NCBI GenBank assembly: GCA_033032175.1 | Contig: CM065325.1 | Coordinates: forward strand, 28,930 to 92,929 | Direction: 5' to 3' | Source: Saturnia japonica | Taxonomy: Eukaryota; Arthropoda; Insecta; Lepidoptera; Saturniidae | Length of the DNA stretch: 64,000 bases | Shown here: positions 11,945-23,166 of the stretch, in pieces | Layout of the letters: each line of letters opens with the position of its first letter | Position numbering within the stretch: position 1 is the first letter of the stretch | Notes under the pieces: generated by a model | Told to the model about the DNA's origin: nothing | What the model saw: only the letters and a program-made list of their open reading frames with translations | Databases searched by the model: none | Made by a program: the position numbers and the translations under genes

Positions 11945-12185
11945 AACAAGACAATTTTTAACAAAAAAGAAAACTATCTTCAATAATTTTCAAGCGTTTC
12001 GTGGTTTGTTTTCGAATTCGAAGGTTCAATGTTAAAGAAAAAAAAAACCCCCCGGTCGAAAGAAAAAAGATCCATCCAAACTGGTTAATAAACAAAGAAG
12101 TATAGCTGAACATCCATAAAAAAATATATATACATTCGAATTCAGTAACCTTCTTGTCTTTTGTTGAAGTCGTTTAAAAAATGTT
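11945..12185 (+). repeat. Dispersed repeat, 'ACTTCAACAAAAGAC' family
   Basis: It starts near TTTTTAACAAAAAAGAAAAC and ends GTCTTTTGTTGAAGTCG. The same layout occurs at 29045-29280, 31395-31535 and 51025-51265, and inverted at 51485-51605 and 58015-58205. A frame over part of it at 12032-12262 is a by-product. The class is not determined. Confidence 0.5.
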
Positions 12186-13020
12186 TTTAAACCCGATCGA
12201 GATTCAAACCGGTTTTCATGATTGGGATTGTTTGTATGAAAATTAATCATTTTTTGTGACAACAGTATGAAAATTGTTTAGCAATTCAATTAGAAATTAT
12301 TAAAGACGCGTTTCATAGTTTTTTTCCTTCTAATTCAATGAGGTAGGTAAATAAGGGTGTAGAAGTTAGAGGGAAAGTTTTGTATATGACAATAACGACA
12401 TATATTAGTCAAAGGCAGTAGTGATAATTGCTTTAACGAAAGTCGATGAACATATAAAGTTGGATTTCGTGGCATTCTAAAAAAACTTTGGACATAATTC
12501 ATCTGTGACACAAGCAAAGCCGCAGGGAAAGTTCTAGTAAATTTGGTAATTGATAAAATGAAATTTGAAATAATATGAAATGGATATCATGAATTAAAAA
12601 AGAATTGAAGGAAACAAAGGCAGAATTTACACTCATGGACATATTTAGAGGAACGCAATAAAAAGGAAGAATAACAAAAAATGTTTTCTTGTTTCATACT
12701 GGTGGTAATATATACCAGTATTACGTAATTTCAAAAAAGAAGATTTTGAATAAAATTTTAATTACGACTCTTATTTGTTTTTTTTTTGTCTATCTGTTAA
12801 TTTCTTTGAAACGTAGTGTATGAAATTCAGCAGGTTTTTTTTTTTTCACAAATTTAACGTTATTTATGTTTTTTTTTAAATATTAAAAATTGTTATTCTT
12901 TAGTGAAAGGAAGAAGTGATAAGTTTGAGTAATATTTCCGGATCTCAGCGTTGCTCAGGCGTCTAAAGCTGTAACTTTTACTGAAAATGGTTACACTTAC
13001 AAAAATGGCTCAAAAATTAC
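12186..13020. other. No recognised feature
   Basis: AT-rich with long T and A runs; no supported gene. Confidence 0.4.
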
Positions 13021-13024
13021 GAGT

Positions 13025-13865
13025 GACCAAGTCTATGATTTTTTGCAATGTTAAATGATACAGGCAGACTGGAGAGAATACAAGACATAAAGGACAAGGT
13101 CGCAAAAGAGCAACAAAAGAGAGGGACAACAGATTTATTGTAAGCAGTGTCCTCAAAAACCGCACTTCGACTTCTTCCGAGGTACGAAACATGCTGCAGG
13201 AAGTTCGACAAGTAACGGTTATAACCAAAACGATTAAAATAAGACTTAAAGTGGCTGGTATAGGAGCACACTTACCCGCCAGAGACCCTTTGCTCACCGT
13301 AGGTCATAGAGTAGCTCGGTCCAACTTTACTTGTTCTCGCTGAAATTGGGATGATGACGCTTGAGGAAAGTATTCTTTACGGATGAATCCAGATTCTAGT
13401 CTGATGACAGAAGGGTCAAAGTATGGAGACGACGCGAAGGAAGATACGCTGATAGTAAAATTGTTGGAATAGACTCATAAGGTGGAGGATATGGGGTGGT
13501 ATTTGCTTAGGAGAATGTACGAAACACATATCGTCGAAAAGGAGTCCCTGATTGCGGCAAGATACGTAACAGAGAAGTTAAAGTAGATTGTGTTACCTTT
13601 TGGATAGAGAATAATCTACTTTTATTACACGATAATGCCCGTAATCACGCCGCGGCAGTAGTATGCGATAGAATATGTTTGGGATAAACTGGGAAAAGAA
13701 ATTAATCAAAGAAATCCAGTACTAGCTAACCTAAGGGACTTCAAAACTATAATGGTTGAAGAATGGAATCTAATGCCACAAAGTTGCATTGACAATTAAA
13801 TAAATAGTACGTCCAGACGGATGCAGGCAGTTTTGACAACGAGAGGAGACAATAACTAAATACTT
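13025..13865 (+). pseudogene. Decayed Tc1-like transposase
   Basis: Translating the plus strand across frames gives, in order, an N-terminal part with RTSTSSEVRNML, an FTDESRF-like segment (around 13375-13395), an HDNARNHAAAV segment (around 13628-13660) and a C-terminal VWDKLGKEINQRNP (around 13685-13720). These are the order and motifs of Tc1-type DDE transposases. Several stops and frame changes break it, so it is an old copy. Terminal inverted repeats were not found. Confidence 0.65.
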
Positions 13866-14529
13866 ATTGTATCACATATTATGAAGAAAAAAACAGTCTT
13901 TAGAGCAATATTTAATTTTCACTATGTTAAGTCAAAATTCCTTACAATTAAAATACTGAGCTTACTGCCTCTTTTTTGTTAATTTTTTTTTTGTGTTGTT
14001 TAAAATGTTAATTTAATTAATTGATTATATTCCACGAATTTTAAAAGCTTAGATTATACAATTAATCTGTGTTCACTTTAATTTACACCTAAATATGTCT
14101 ATGACTGTATATAAAGTTAGCGAAGAACCAGCAAGCGTTCACGTGCATACAGAGAAGTTTGCCTGGCGCGTGTCCAGACTGTAACGATTGTTGGAATTGG
14201 CCTCGGACTCCGGACTCGACCTGCCCAGACGATCGTATAATATAAAACTTTACCGGCTATCGTTCAAGAATATTGCTCTATAGGTACCTACTTCTATTAT
14301 GCAGTCGCCTGTGAAAACAAAACGAAATTTTTCTTTACAATGATTACCAATAGCCGCTCAACAAACTTATATTTAAAAATAAATGTACAGAAATTACAAA
14401 AAATATTCTATACGGATAGTGCGAGTCAGTCACTCTATATTCTAAAGAAGCCAGACGCCACGTTTGCAGATATATGATAAGCATAATAAGAAAGATAGGA
14501 GACATTTAAATTTAGTCTTTAATAGAGAA
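13866..14529. other. No recognised feature
   Basis: AT-rich. A short GC-richer patch at 14140-14225 has no convincing exon. Confidence 0.35.
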
Positions 14530-14800
14530 TAAAAACGCTCTTCTAAAAAATATTTTCTTGTTTGTTTGAAAGCGCTAATCTCTGGAATTACCAGTCCGAT
14601 TTGAAATTATTTTTTTTGCATTTAATGGGATATGTATTGAGAAAGGTTACAGGCTATATAGCTTCACGCTAAAACTTTAAGAAGCAGAGCAGTAACTATG
14701 AACGACAAGAAATCTGGAAAACTATAAGACAAGTGCAGGCAGTGAGAACGATAGATTACATGGGTGCGTTGGCGGCGTGGCGGCGCCGCACTGTGGACAG
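14530..14800 (+). repeat. Helitron-like repeat, plus copy
   Basis: It contains TTGTTTGTTTGAAAGCGCTA, AATCTCTGGAATTACCAGTC and AGGCTATATAGCTTCACGCT in the order typical of lepidopteran Helitron-like repeats, and the part from 14640 matches 9080-9300 inverted. Ends are not clear. Confidence 0.5.
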
Positions 14801-15684
14801 TTGCTCGAATAACTTTAAAACGGGTGAAACCGCGAGGTACACCTAGTTTATAATAATTTAAAATATTTCACATGAAGCTCCTTCTTTCAATTCAAGAGTT
14901 ATCTAATACAAAACACAATAAGCACTGATAGTAACGTCGTTTATAGACACGACACTTGATTAATTAGTGCAATAAACCGGCGATCCTCGCAGTTATTGTT
15001 TGTCATGCAATACAAGCATTCGTCACCAAATAGACTGGATAATCGGAACATTTGTTAACCTGTCATATGCACTAATAGATAATAATAGATACGTCACGCT
15101 ATATCATGTCTGGAGAAAGCAGAAAGGTTTATCAAATACGTTTGTTTTTAAACATATTTTGGCATTGTTGTACAAATATATATTGTCTATTGTAGAGTCC
15201 GGTTAGAACAAGGCTGCTCAAACCTAGGTCCGCGGCCTATAAACTGCCCGCCAAGATATTTAAACTTTCTGAGTGTTATTTCGAAAAAAAAAAGCATTTA
15301 AATTTTCCCCCTTACTATTATTATAATATATTATCATTGTTAAAAACAGTTTAGTTATATCAAATATTGTTTACTATACTTTATTTAAAAGTATAAAATA
15401 TATTATGTCAAAACTTCGACTTGCAACATAAAATGGTGTTGCATTAATCATTAACTGAAATCTTTATTCATTTTAAACATCTGTCTATTTATTTATTCAA
15501 TCAAGAACATAACATGGCTTGCAGCCAAAAATTATTTTACTATAGTAGGAAATAGGAATTACGTTACGAGAGATAAAACTTATTTAATATAGGATGGAAA
15601 GCATGGACTTAGTAATAATATAAATCTTTTTTAGGGAAGGGAGCTCTAAAAGTACTTATATTAGGCATAATATTTAGATATTTT
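14801..15684. other. No recognised feature
   Basis: AT-rich. The 68-codon frame at 15000-15206 has no domain or splice context. Confidence 0.35.
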
Positions 15685-15970
15685 ATATATTAATACGTGA
15701 AACAAAAGCATTCGGTACCTTTTTAAGCGTATTGCGTGCACGGAAGACTGTGAGATTTGGCATGGTTAAAGTTTATATGGAGAAGGAGTGCAGAAAGCTA
15801 AAATTTATCTATTATGTCTGTTACTTATGTATTAAATTAAATTAATTAATACTGCGAATCCTAAACTAACCAGTGCCATTGAACTTAGACCCCCCAAACA
15901 AATGTCAAACAGAAAATAGTCTATGATCAAAAAGTCGCAGGTCGAATTTCGAGCTTAGGGCGATCGCTAG
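15685..15970 (+). mobile_element. Non-autonomous Helitron, 'GCGATCGCTAG' family
   Basis: It starts TTATATATTAATACGTGAAA, contains AGCGTATTGCGTGCACGG and ends GGGCGATCGCTAG followed by T. Homologous full copies are at 36172-36529 and 48553-48906. This copy has lost a middle block (the TTGACATTGTCACTCAATG part) that both others keep. Confidence 0.7.
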
Positions 15971-16690
15971 TATATATTAATTCTGTGGACCTCACGTATA
16001 CCACAAGTATCATATTAACAAAGTTTGCTTATAATCCGTGTAGTACGGAATTGGATCATTCATTGCAGAAAGGTGGGTAAGATCACGCGTATTAGTAGAT
16101 AATCTTGCTCCAAAGCTTAGTTTGTAATCAAACTTGAATAAAGTTCATCAAAATAATCTGCTTTTAGTACTCCCTAGACAACATTATAGTAACATTAGCT
16201 GTGTCCACGGCTTCGTTCGCGTGGACGATAGAAGAACACATAGGTAAAACTTATAAAACTCGTAGTTTCTTATAAATTTAATAACTTTTTATTTAATGAA
16301 AATATCGTGAATTTTTTGATGAGGAGTATGTATAAAAAAGATATTTATATTTAAATACTTATATATATTTTTATCATAAACAAATTATCAAAATCTATCC
16401 AGTTGAGTTAAGTTTTAAAAACTATTTATATTACTTTAGGAGGATTGTTTTTGAACAGTTGGTAACACTGCATACAGTTTTAAAAGGTCAAACTGACACT
16501 CTTCCGATATCGAATCATCTCTCTGTGTATATTCACATTATCTATAACGAAAACATTTAATTTTAATTGCAATATTTTAAGATCAATAAACATTTTATGT
16601 CGACACGATATAAACAAAACTTACGCCACCTGTTTTGTTCCTTCGTCCATACTAGTTATCTCACACACAATAGATGTGTGGGGGAACCGC
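15971..16690. other. No recognised feature
   Basis: AT-rich, no supported gene. Confidence 0.35.
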
Positions 16691-18930
16691 TTCAGGGCTA
16701 TGCCCTTTCTCGGTGGCCTTCTTCGCCGCCCGTAACGACGGACGTGTCTTTTATTACGCGCGACCTATGGAGCTATCCTCTTCCAGGATTCATCACGTCC
16801 GTAAACGGATGGACGGTTCTCTGCTGTCGCTAGTGCCTAGCGCCATTTAGGAGGATCTCCAGTTTCTCGAGGCAGGCGTCCTTAATCTCTGCGCCACCTG
16901 GCATGTTGGTGGCAAAGTCCTGCAGGATGCGGATATTCCGCACCAGCGAATCTTCACCTTCCCGCCTTGCTGCGGTGGGAGTTACGCAGAGTGGTGTTCC
17001 CTTGGGTAAATCAGACTGCTTTAGTCGCGTCAGGATTTCTTTGTCAGCGGTACTCATTGGCGTTTGGGTACAGGCAGCAGTTTGACGCCTTGGTTGCCTG
17101 CTTCCCTCCTCGTATGACGCCTGCAAGTGGGCCTTGTCCTGCCTCCGCGATCCACCGGGTCATTGGCCGGCACCATCAGCGACGACGGAGCCACCTCTTC
17201 CACGGTGGTTAGCAGTGGCAGTGTTCGCCCACTATGTTCTGGTACTCTCTTTGACGTCCTCGACACTGCACCTGCACGCTTATTGCGTAGTTCTGCGCGG
17301 AACACAGGGCACCGCATGTAGTTGGCGGGATGTGCACCGCCACAGTTGGCGCAGGTCGGGGGTTCATCTCTGGGCCGTCCGCAGTCCTGTGCGTAGTGTA
17401 GGCCCCCGCACCGGACGCAGGCGACCTCCTTATGGCATCTCTGAGAACTGTGTCTGAACTGCTGGCATCTATGGCACTGCGTGGGGCCGGTTTTGCCCCT
17501 CCAGGCTTCTATTCGCACCCCCTTCATGTACAGCAACTCGTTGATGCTGTAGATTGCCGGGGCTGTCTCTTTGGTCTTCCTGATCGCTACATGGAATATG
17601 CACGCTGGGTGCCCCCCCCCCCGTGCCCGTATGTATTTCACATGTTCCGCTTTGTCTCTTGTGTCCTTTTCTCTGTAGGGCGGCTGTTATATCATCAGGA
17701 TGTGTGTCCGCTGGGAGCCCTCTGATCGCGATCTTTAAGCATCTCTCATCCGGCAGTGAGTATGAGAACCACTCACACTCCTCCTGTTGCATAAGGTAAT
17801 CGTGAACAGAACGGTATTCTGGTTCATCGTGCGATTAAAAGCGCACCCCTGTCCCACTAGGGCGCGCGTTTGCAATTTTATGTAGGATGCGCGTTAGTTC
17901 CTTCAGATGGAAGCTCCAACGCGGCATCTTATCCACTACTAGTGGTGGTATTCTGCTCTTTTTAATAATCTCCCTCTCAGGCGGCTGCTGCGCATCATCT
18001 GCGTTAGTGCTTGTCCTTGGCAGCACTGTAAGCTTGCTGGCAATCTTTTCATATGTATTTTCGGCAGTCTGCTGGACTTTTTCTGCCGGGACTGGCGAGC
18101 GGCACTGCGCGGGGGGCGGGGCCCGTCGGTTCCTCCGTTCCTTCAACCGAGGTCTCCGAGTCCGACATTAGCAGGTTCTGGGCTATCTCATCTTCGGTAT
18201 CAGCGGGAGCGGGCGGGGGGACCGGAGGCGCATATCGCGCCGTCTCTCTGTCACCTCATCCGCCTCGCGCTTTTCATGCTCCGTTTCAGGCAATATCAGG
18301 AGTCCAAGGGCCGCGTACTTCAAAGCTGTCCTGACCTCCTTGGACAGCTCTCTTTTGGTCTCCCCGGCCGTCCGTATGCGCGGGTACAGCGCCACCCAAC
18401 GCTACAAGTCAACCGTCATGAGTGAAGGAGACAAAACATGGCCGACGGCGCCACGTTCAGTGCAACAGGTGGTCGGGGAGCCAGCGCCCCGCCAGGGGGG
18501 GGGGACAGTCCTCGCCCAGTGAGATCGCGGGTGGCAGGTCTGTGAGTGGCGGAGAGAGGGGTTGCGACTCTCGGCCCGTAGGATGGCTCGTTAGTTGAAC
18601 GTAGGCATTCTGTTTTCCAGATTCATGGTCCGGTTTAGGCAGCAGTTTCGGTTTCAATTGGGCTTCTTCGGTGTCCTTGTGGCTAGCAATGGTCTTGGAT
18701 TTCTTCTTGTTTTGGCTCTGAAAAGAGCCTTTGGCAGCTGGAAGGCCCTTTTGAGGGCTTACTGCATGGGAGTGGCGCCATGCAGCAAGTGGCAGTCAAC
18801 GGGACGGACCGTGGTGTGAGCTTTTATGACAGTCACATGGGCGATACGTCGCGACGGAAACTAAGTTTGCGCGGACTGTATACGGATTGGAGCTCCGAAC
18901 ACCGGCACGGACCGAGCGCTCCGAAAACTA
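16691..18930 (-). mobile_element. Jockey-type LINE fragment: 5' region and ORF1 only
   Basis: A sharply GC-rich block in AT-rich surroundings. On the minus strand it reads from a likely 5' untranslated region near 18930 through a gag-like ORF1 that ends at 16830. No reverse transcriptase follows. LINEs usually lose their 5' end, so a copy that keeps ORF1 and lacks ORF2 needs a later deletion or another event. No target duplication was identified. Confidence 0.65.
16830..18660 (-). pseudogene. LINE ORF1 (gag-like, PRE_C2HC and zinc knuckles), broken
   Basis: The reading is spread over several frames: a Pro/Lys-rich N-terminal part (18657-17835), a PRE_C2HC-like part (CLKIAIRGLPADTHPDDI, around 17740-17690; IRARGGGHPACIFHVAI, around 17635-17585), then three zinc knuckles: CHRCQQFRHSSQRC, CVRCGGLHYAQDC and CANCGGAHPANYMRC. 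This order is that of the Jockey-clade ORF1 nucleic-acid-binding protein. The frame changes several times; C11 at 17612-17622 and G10 at 18495-18504 lie in it. The C-terminal frame stops at 16830. It binds element RNA in live relatives; this copy cannot make the full protein. Confidence 0.8.
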
Positions 18931-19445
18931 ACTTCCTTCGTGTAGTTCATTGACAAGCGATAAAAAGAGAAGGTACGAGAAGCTAGTTTTAGGTAAAAAA
19001 ATATCATGTTCTGATTTGCTATTTATTGGAGTTTAATTAGGATATCTTATTTTGAACCTTATGTGATAAATGTTATTTTCAAAATTGGAAAGTTGTTTTA
19101 TGATATTAAGTTGCTCATAATACGGAAAACTTTGGCACTAACAAGGAGATCCACTGAACGAAATGAGATTATTTATTTCTCCCGGTCGGTCGGTCGGTCG
19201 GTGCGCAATTTGGTAAAACTTTGCGGTCGGCCGGTGATTTGCCCAATTTACCCGACAATTAATAACGGTAATGAGACTAATCAAGAACACTTTGTTCAGC
19301 CTATAGTTCGTATACTTAAGTAGGTACGGGATAACAGCTTGTGCACTTGTGTTTATTACTTACCAAAGATACTATATAGTGCCATTGAACTGACCGTTTA
19401 ATAGAACACTTCTTTTTTTTTAAATTATTTATCGGTTAGAGGGGG
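18931..19445. other. No recognised feature apart from a CGGT microsatellite
   Basis: AT-rich. Contains the CGGT run listed separately and no supported gene. Confidence 0.4.
19183..19202. repeat. Microsatellite (CGGT)5
   Basis: Five tandem CGGT units. Confidence 0.9.
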
Positions 19446-19680
19446 GAGGGGGTGACAAACTTTCAAGTGCAGCTGCCAGAAAACACCTTCAACTTGACAG
19501 TGGTAGCTAACCAGGTGGGCATAAGAAAAAAACCCACCATCATACTATTGTTTCATCTCGATGTTTTTCTTCACCGATAGCTCGGGCTCTTGTCTGCGAA
19601 CAAGCAGCAAGCGGCAAGGATTCGAACTCACGTCGCTTGATGTGGTGTACGTATACAATACAACTGAGCCATTATTGCTT
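19446..19680 (-). mobile_element. tRNA-derived SINE
   Basis: On the minus strand, starting near 19680, the sequence reads AGCAATAATGGCTCAGTTG and then GTGAGTTCGAATCC. These match the RNA polymerase III A box (TGGCNNAGTGG-like) and B box (GGTTCGANNCC-like) at the right spacing. Homologues in the same orientation are at 28420-28672 and 38621-38822. Confidence 0.65.
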
Positions 19681-19989
19681 AAAAAAATAATTCATAGAAC
19701 TTAAATGAATATTAATTACTTAAATGAAATTCGACAAACCAAAAGAAAATCACTGTGTGCGGTTTATTTTATTACTATGTGTATGGTGTTCACGACTCCT
19801 ACCACTCCGATTTATATTTGGTTATCAAGTATGTCCATGAATTTTTTACTCTATAGAACAAAATCACATCGAAAAACCAACTTTCGATACCTGTGCCCTT
19901 ATTTTTCAAATCCGAAATTACCGAACCTCGCCACACCAACAGCCGGTCTGAAAAAAAGAAATTCCGGTCCTAGTGGTGGAAAGAAAAAG

Positions 19990-20092
19990 GCTTCGAAAGA
20001 TCCTGGAAGCTGTCAAGAGGGACAATGGCACTTGGAGTATCCGAAAGAATACCGAGATTGAGGAGTCATGTAAAATTCCACAAGGTGTAACA
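19990..20092 (+). pseudogene. LINE reverse-transcriptase C-terminal fragment (short)
   Basis: In one frame the sequence reads ILEAVKRDNGTWSIRKNTEI, a pattern I associate with the segment after the polymerase in insect endonuclease-reverse-transcriptase elements. Only about 30 codons remain. The longer frame covering it (19705-20061) is in a different register and is not a gene. Confidence 0.3.
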
Positions 20093-21556
20093 AGAATATG
20101 TTAACATTATTGTCTTGTCATTAATTAGAATGTTTTAGGCACATATAATTAGGCAAAGTAGATTCTAAAGAATGGAACAAAATGACATGTTTTTTATATA
20201 CATCTCCTACACTTGTCTGTTTATGAGTTTTCACTACTTTTTATAGACAAACCATATCAATCGAGACTTGGTCCGTTTTTTAAAGCATGTTTTTCTTGGA
20301 ATTGTTTTTATACAATTACTTAAACAAAATGTCAGGAAAATGAATGTCACTCTTCTGTCACATAATGCGCGTGAAACTCTCAATTTTATCCTTTGACAAA
20401 CATGCCAAAAGAATATAATTTCAGAAAATTAAAGTTTATATAATATATTTCTTTTTGAATACAGATTAGAAATGAAAATTTAATTTATTGAAAATCTATG
20501 ACATATTGAATTTAAGCGTATTATATTTTACACGAATTACACGTTTTAAAAGCAGAATGGAAATTCTAACAAATATATATTGAGATCAACAAAGACTACA
20601 AAACAGTCTCTGACGCTGTGCAATTGCTGTCACACAACAAAGCCTGATGACGATGATTTATCGCTTACAATGAGAATCACCAACCCTTGTTAACATGCCG
20701 GCTATGACGTGATAATAACTCCGTGTTAAATCGTCTGTGATATTACGAATAATTAATATAATATTATATTGTATTTAATTATAATAGCTACGGTCGATTG
20801 CTTGATATCGGTCTGCCATTAATTTTCATTTGGTTCAGCGAACATAGTAATTAATAATAGTGCCCGAATACACTTGTCCTATAATATGGTCTCTATGTCA
20901 ATCTTACTTATAAATTTTGACTCATTAGAGGCATTGACATCTTCACTGGGTTTGGAGACGAGCGCGGAAGGCATTCAGCTCTACGTAAGCGAAGCTAGAA
21001 GCTTAAGAGCGCCAAAGTGGCTGAACCTCGGCTGTAATAATAAGACGCGATCTAACTAACTTACCTATTCGTAAAATTTGATATAACTAACAACACATAT
21101 AATATACGTGCTCCTGCCTTCTGGGATGAAGGAAGAAACAGGCATACGTGTATTTATTAATCTGGTACTTTGGTCTAAGTCTAACTAGTCAGAAAAGAAA
21201 AAATGTTTCCTCTCAAAACCTATGTACCTGAGTGGTGTGCACGTATGAACTGCAGTGACATGTCGATAGCTAGTGAATGCAGTTTCACTCAAACTTATAA
21301 AGAAATATTAAAAAAAAATAAAGTTCTTAGTTTATATACATTTCATTTAGTATGTACTATCTGCGACCCTGATCAATGATCAAAGATACCCTTCTCCTGT
21401 AGTTATAGTTAATCATCATTAATCATTAAATATTATTATTTATTTCGATAATTTTCGAATAAAAGCTTGCGTTTCCAAAAACATTTATTTCATTAAAAAA
21501 GTTTGTTACGTTACATATTTCTTTCTAAATATATAATTTTTCATTTAATTAAAATA
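20093..21556. other. No recognised feature
   Basis: AT-rich. The 61-codon frame at 20874-21059 has no domain or splice signals that I can support. Confidence 0.35.
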
Positions 21557-21822
21557 CTAGCTGTGCTCCACGGTTTCACCCGTGTTAATTTTATACGACA
21601 ACCTTCGCCAACGCAGCCGTGTAGGCAATTTTTTATACTTTGTTTAAAACTATCGACATTTTTATGTGGAATAAATTAATTTTTCTAGTTATAATACAGC
21701 CTATGTTACTCGTTGATATTGTAACTTTATACTGGTGAAAGAATTTTAAAAATCGATTCAGTAGTTTTTGAGTTTATCCATTACAAACAAAAAAACTCAT
21801 TTTTCCTCTTTATTGGTATAGA
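21557..21822 (-). mobile_element. Non-autonomous Helitron
   Basis: On the minus strand it ends CACGGGTGAAACCGTGGAGC and then ACAGCTAG plus T: a GC hairpin followed by CTAG-T, the Helitron 3' signature. It matches 58510-58746 block for block (for example TTTTATACGACAA and AAACTATCGACATTTTTATG). Confidence 0.7.
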
Positions 21823-21993
21823 TTTTTGAAAACCTTAAAGGGCAGTAATTTTTTTTTCATCATTCCGATGCCGAAAGATTCAATTTCTTCTTTTGTTTGC
21901 TGGAAGAAAGATGCATATTTCAGACTACTCACAATTAGTAGTGACAGTTTAAAATTTAGTCTTTTTTTGTTTTAATTTTCTTCCCGTTACCTA

Positions 21994-22040
21994 TTTGAAA
22001 TAACTCATTACCATGGTAACCGTGCAGATGTTATTTCAAA
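21994..22040. repeat. Inverted repeat with palindromic centre
   Basis: TTTGAAATAAC (21994-22004) and GTTATTTCAAA (22030-22040) are perfect 11-bp inverted repeats, and TTACCATGGTAA (22008-22019) between them is itself a palindrome. It lies about 180 bp before the recombinase-like ORF at 22222. Confidence 0.8.
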
Positions 22041-22221
22041 CTCATATTATTATACACGCGGCAATAACTTAACATTTAATAATAATAAAATAAAATAATA
22101 TTGATCTAACAGTTGAAATTTTTCTGATTCTGATAAAAATTACATTAAAAAATATAAATATATTTATAATAAAAATATAAATATAAAATTAGTGAATACA
22201 GTTGTGTAAAAACCCCTGACA

Positions 22222-22623
22222 ATGAGTTCATCGGATTATTCAAGTGACGACTCTGAAGATGAAGAAGTGCGACGAAACATTGCTGCGGAAGCTGAGGAAA
22301 TAACTCAAAATTTAGCACCCTCAAAATCGGTACAGCGATATAAAAATTGTTACAATCAATTTATTGCTTGGAAGAAATTGCATCGTATTAATAAAATTGA
22401 TGAAGACCTTTTATTAGTGTACTTCAAAGATTTATTTAAAAAGTTGGCACCCCCAACAATTTGGAGTCGTTGGTCAATGCTGAGAACAATGCTCAGTATA
22501 AACCACAACATAGAAATTAAACATTTCAACAAGTTAAAATCCATGATCAACTGTTTTCATTACTTTTTTTTTGTACATATTGTTATTTCCTGTTCAATGT
22601 TCAATGTTTTTTTTTACGTTTGA
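22222..22623 (+). CDS. Crypton-like tyrosine recombinase, N-terminal domain only
   Basis: A 133-codon frame starting with an acidic Ser/Asp/Glu stretch (residues 2-15), followed by EEITQNLAPSKSVQRYKNCY and a helical segment with WKKLHRINKIDEDLLLVYF and TIWSRWSMLRTML. This order resembles the N-terminal core-binding (SAM-like) domain of insect Crypton-type tyrosine recombinases, which runs into the catalytic domain about 110 residues in. Here the similarity fades at FNKLKSMINCF, and the remaining 20-odd residues are Phe/Val-rich. No R-H-R-Y catalytic domain follows in any frame. It may be a truncated element, or a protein that binds ends without cutting. There is no evidence of expression. Confidence 0.5.
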   Translation: MSSSDYSSDDSEDEEVRRNIAAEAEEITQNLAPSKSVQRYKNCYNQFIAWKKLHRINKIDEDLLLVYFKDLFKKLAPPTIWSRWSMLRTMLSINHNIEIKHFNKLKSMINCFHYFFFVHIVISCSMFNVFFYV

Positions 22624-22741
22624 TAATAAATACTATTTTTCTTACTAAAAAAATTCAATATTTAATTATCTCGAATATTAATAATAATATCTATTAAGTA
22701 TAAGATAATTAAATCTATTAAATTGTCCTACTTTTCGTCTG

Positions 22742-22759
22742 GGGGGGGTTCGCCCCCCC
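22742..22759. other. Perfect G7-TTCG-C7 hairpin
   Basis: Seven G, the loop TTCG and seven C form a fully paired stem with a stable UUCG-type loop if transcribed; an eighth G precedes it. It starts a C-rich patch (22742-22820) 120 bp after the recombinase-like ORF, and may be part of the same element's 3' end. Confidence 0.85.
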
Positions 22760-22820
22760 AACCTCCCACATCAGGCCCATGCCCCGAACCCCACCGACGC
22801 TACGCCCAGGACCCCGTCAA

Positions 22821-23101
22821 TGAATAATTTGAACTACATTCGTTTTTCTTATAAGTATACAACATATCATTAAACTTTCGGTCCTGGTATGATGAAAAAC
22901 AGTATACGCGGATAAATAACAAGGAGTAACACTGTAGACATCTTAACGTCGTACCTTATCAACAATAATGAGCATTAAGCTCTGGTGAGGTCATCAATAA
23001 TTAAATAAATCAAAATGCATGTATCGTTCACTTATCACAAGCCGCCTGTGAGCGGGGGACGTGTTGATAAACAGTTACATATATTCTTGTTTTTCTCAAA
23101 A
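22821..23101 (+). other. 5' flank of the small membrane-protein gene
   Basis: AT-rich flank that should hold the promoter and 5' untranslated region. No TATA box or initiator can be called with confidence. An extra upstream non-coding exon is possible. Confidence 0.3.
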
Positions 23102-23166
23102 ATGGACGCTGAGAGACAGCCGCTATTGACTCACGCCAGCTCGGACGTAAGGTGTAGGAGATCTAG
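23102..23166 (+). CDS. Exon 1 of the small membrane-protein gene
   Basis: ATG at 23102 codes for MDAERQPLLTHASSDVRCRR and ends in AG before GTAAGT, a strong donor. The exon ends in phase 2. The ATG context (AAAATGGAC) is good for insects. Confidence 0.6.

Noticed and set aside
12032..12262. 76-codon minus frame
   Set aside because: Lies over a dispersed repeat with homopolymer runs; no domain.
19705..20061. 118-codon plus frame as a gene
   Set aside because: No domain; its 3' part overlaps a LINE remnant in another frame.
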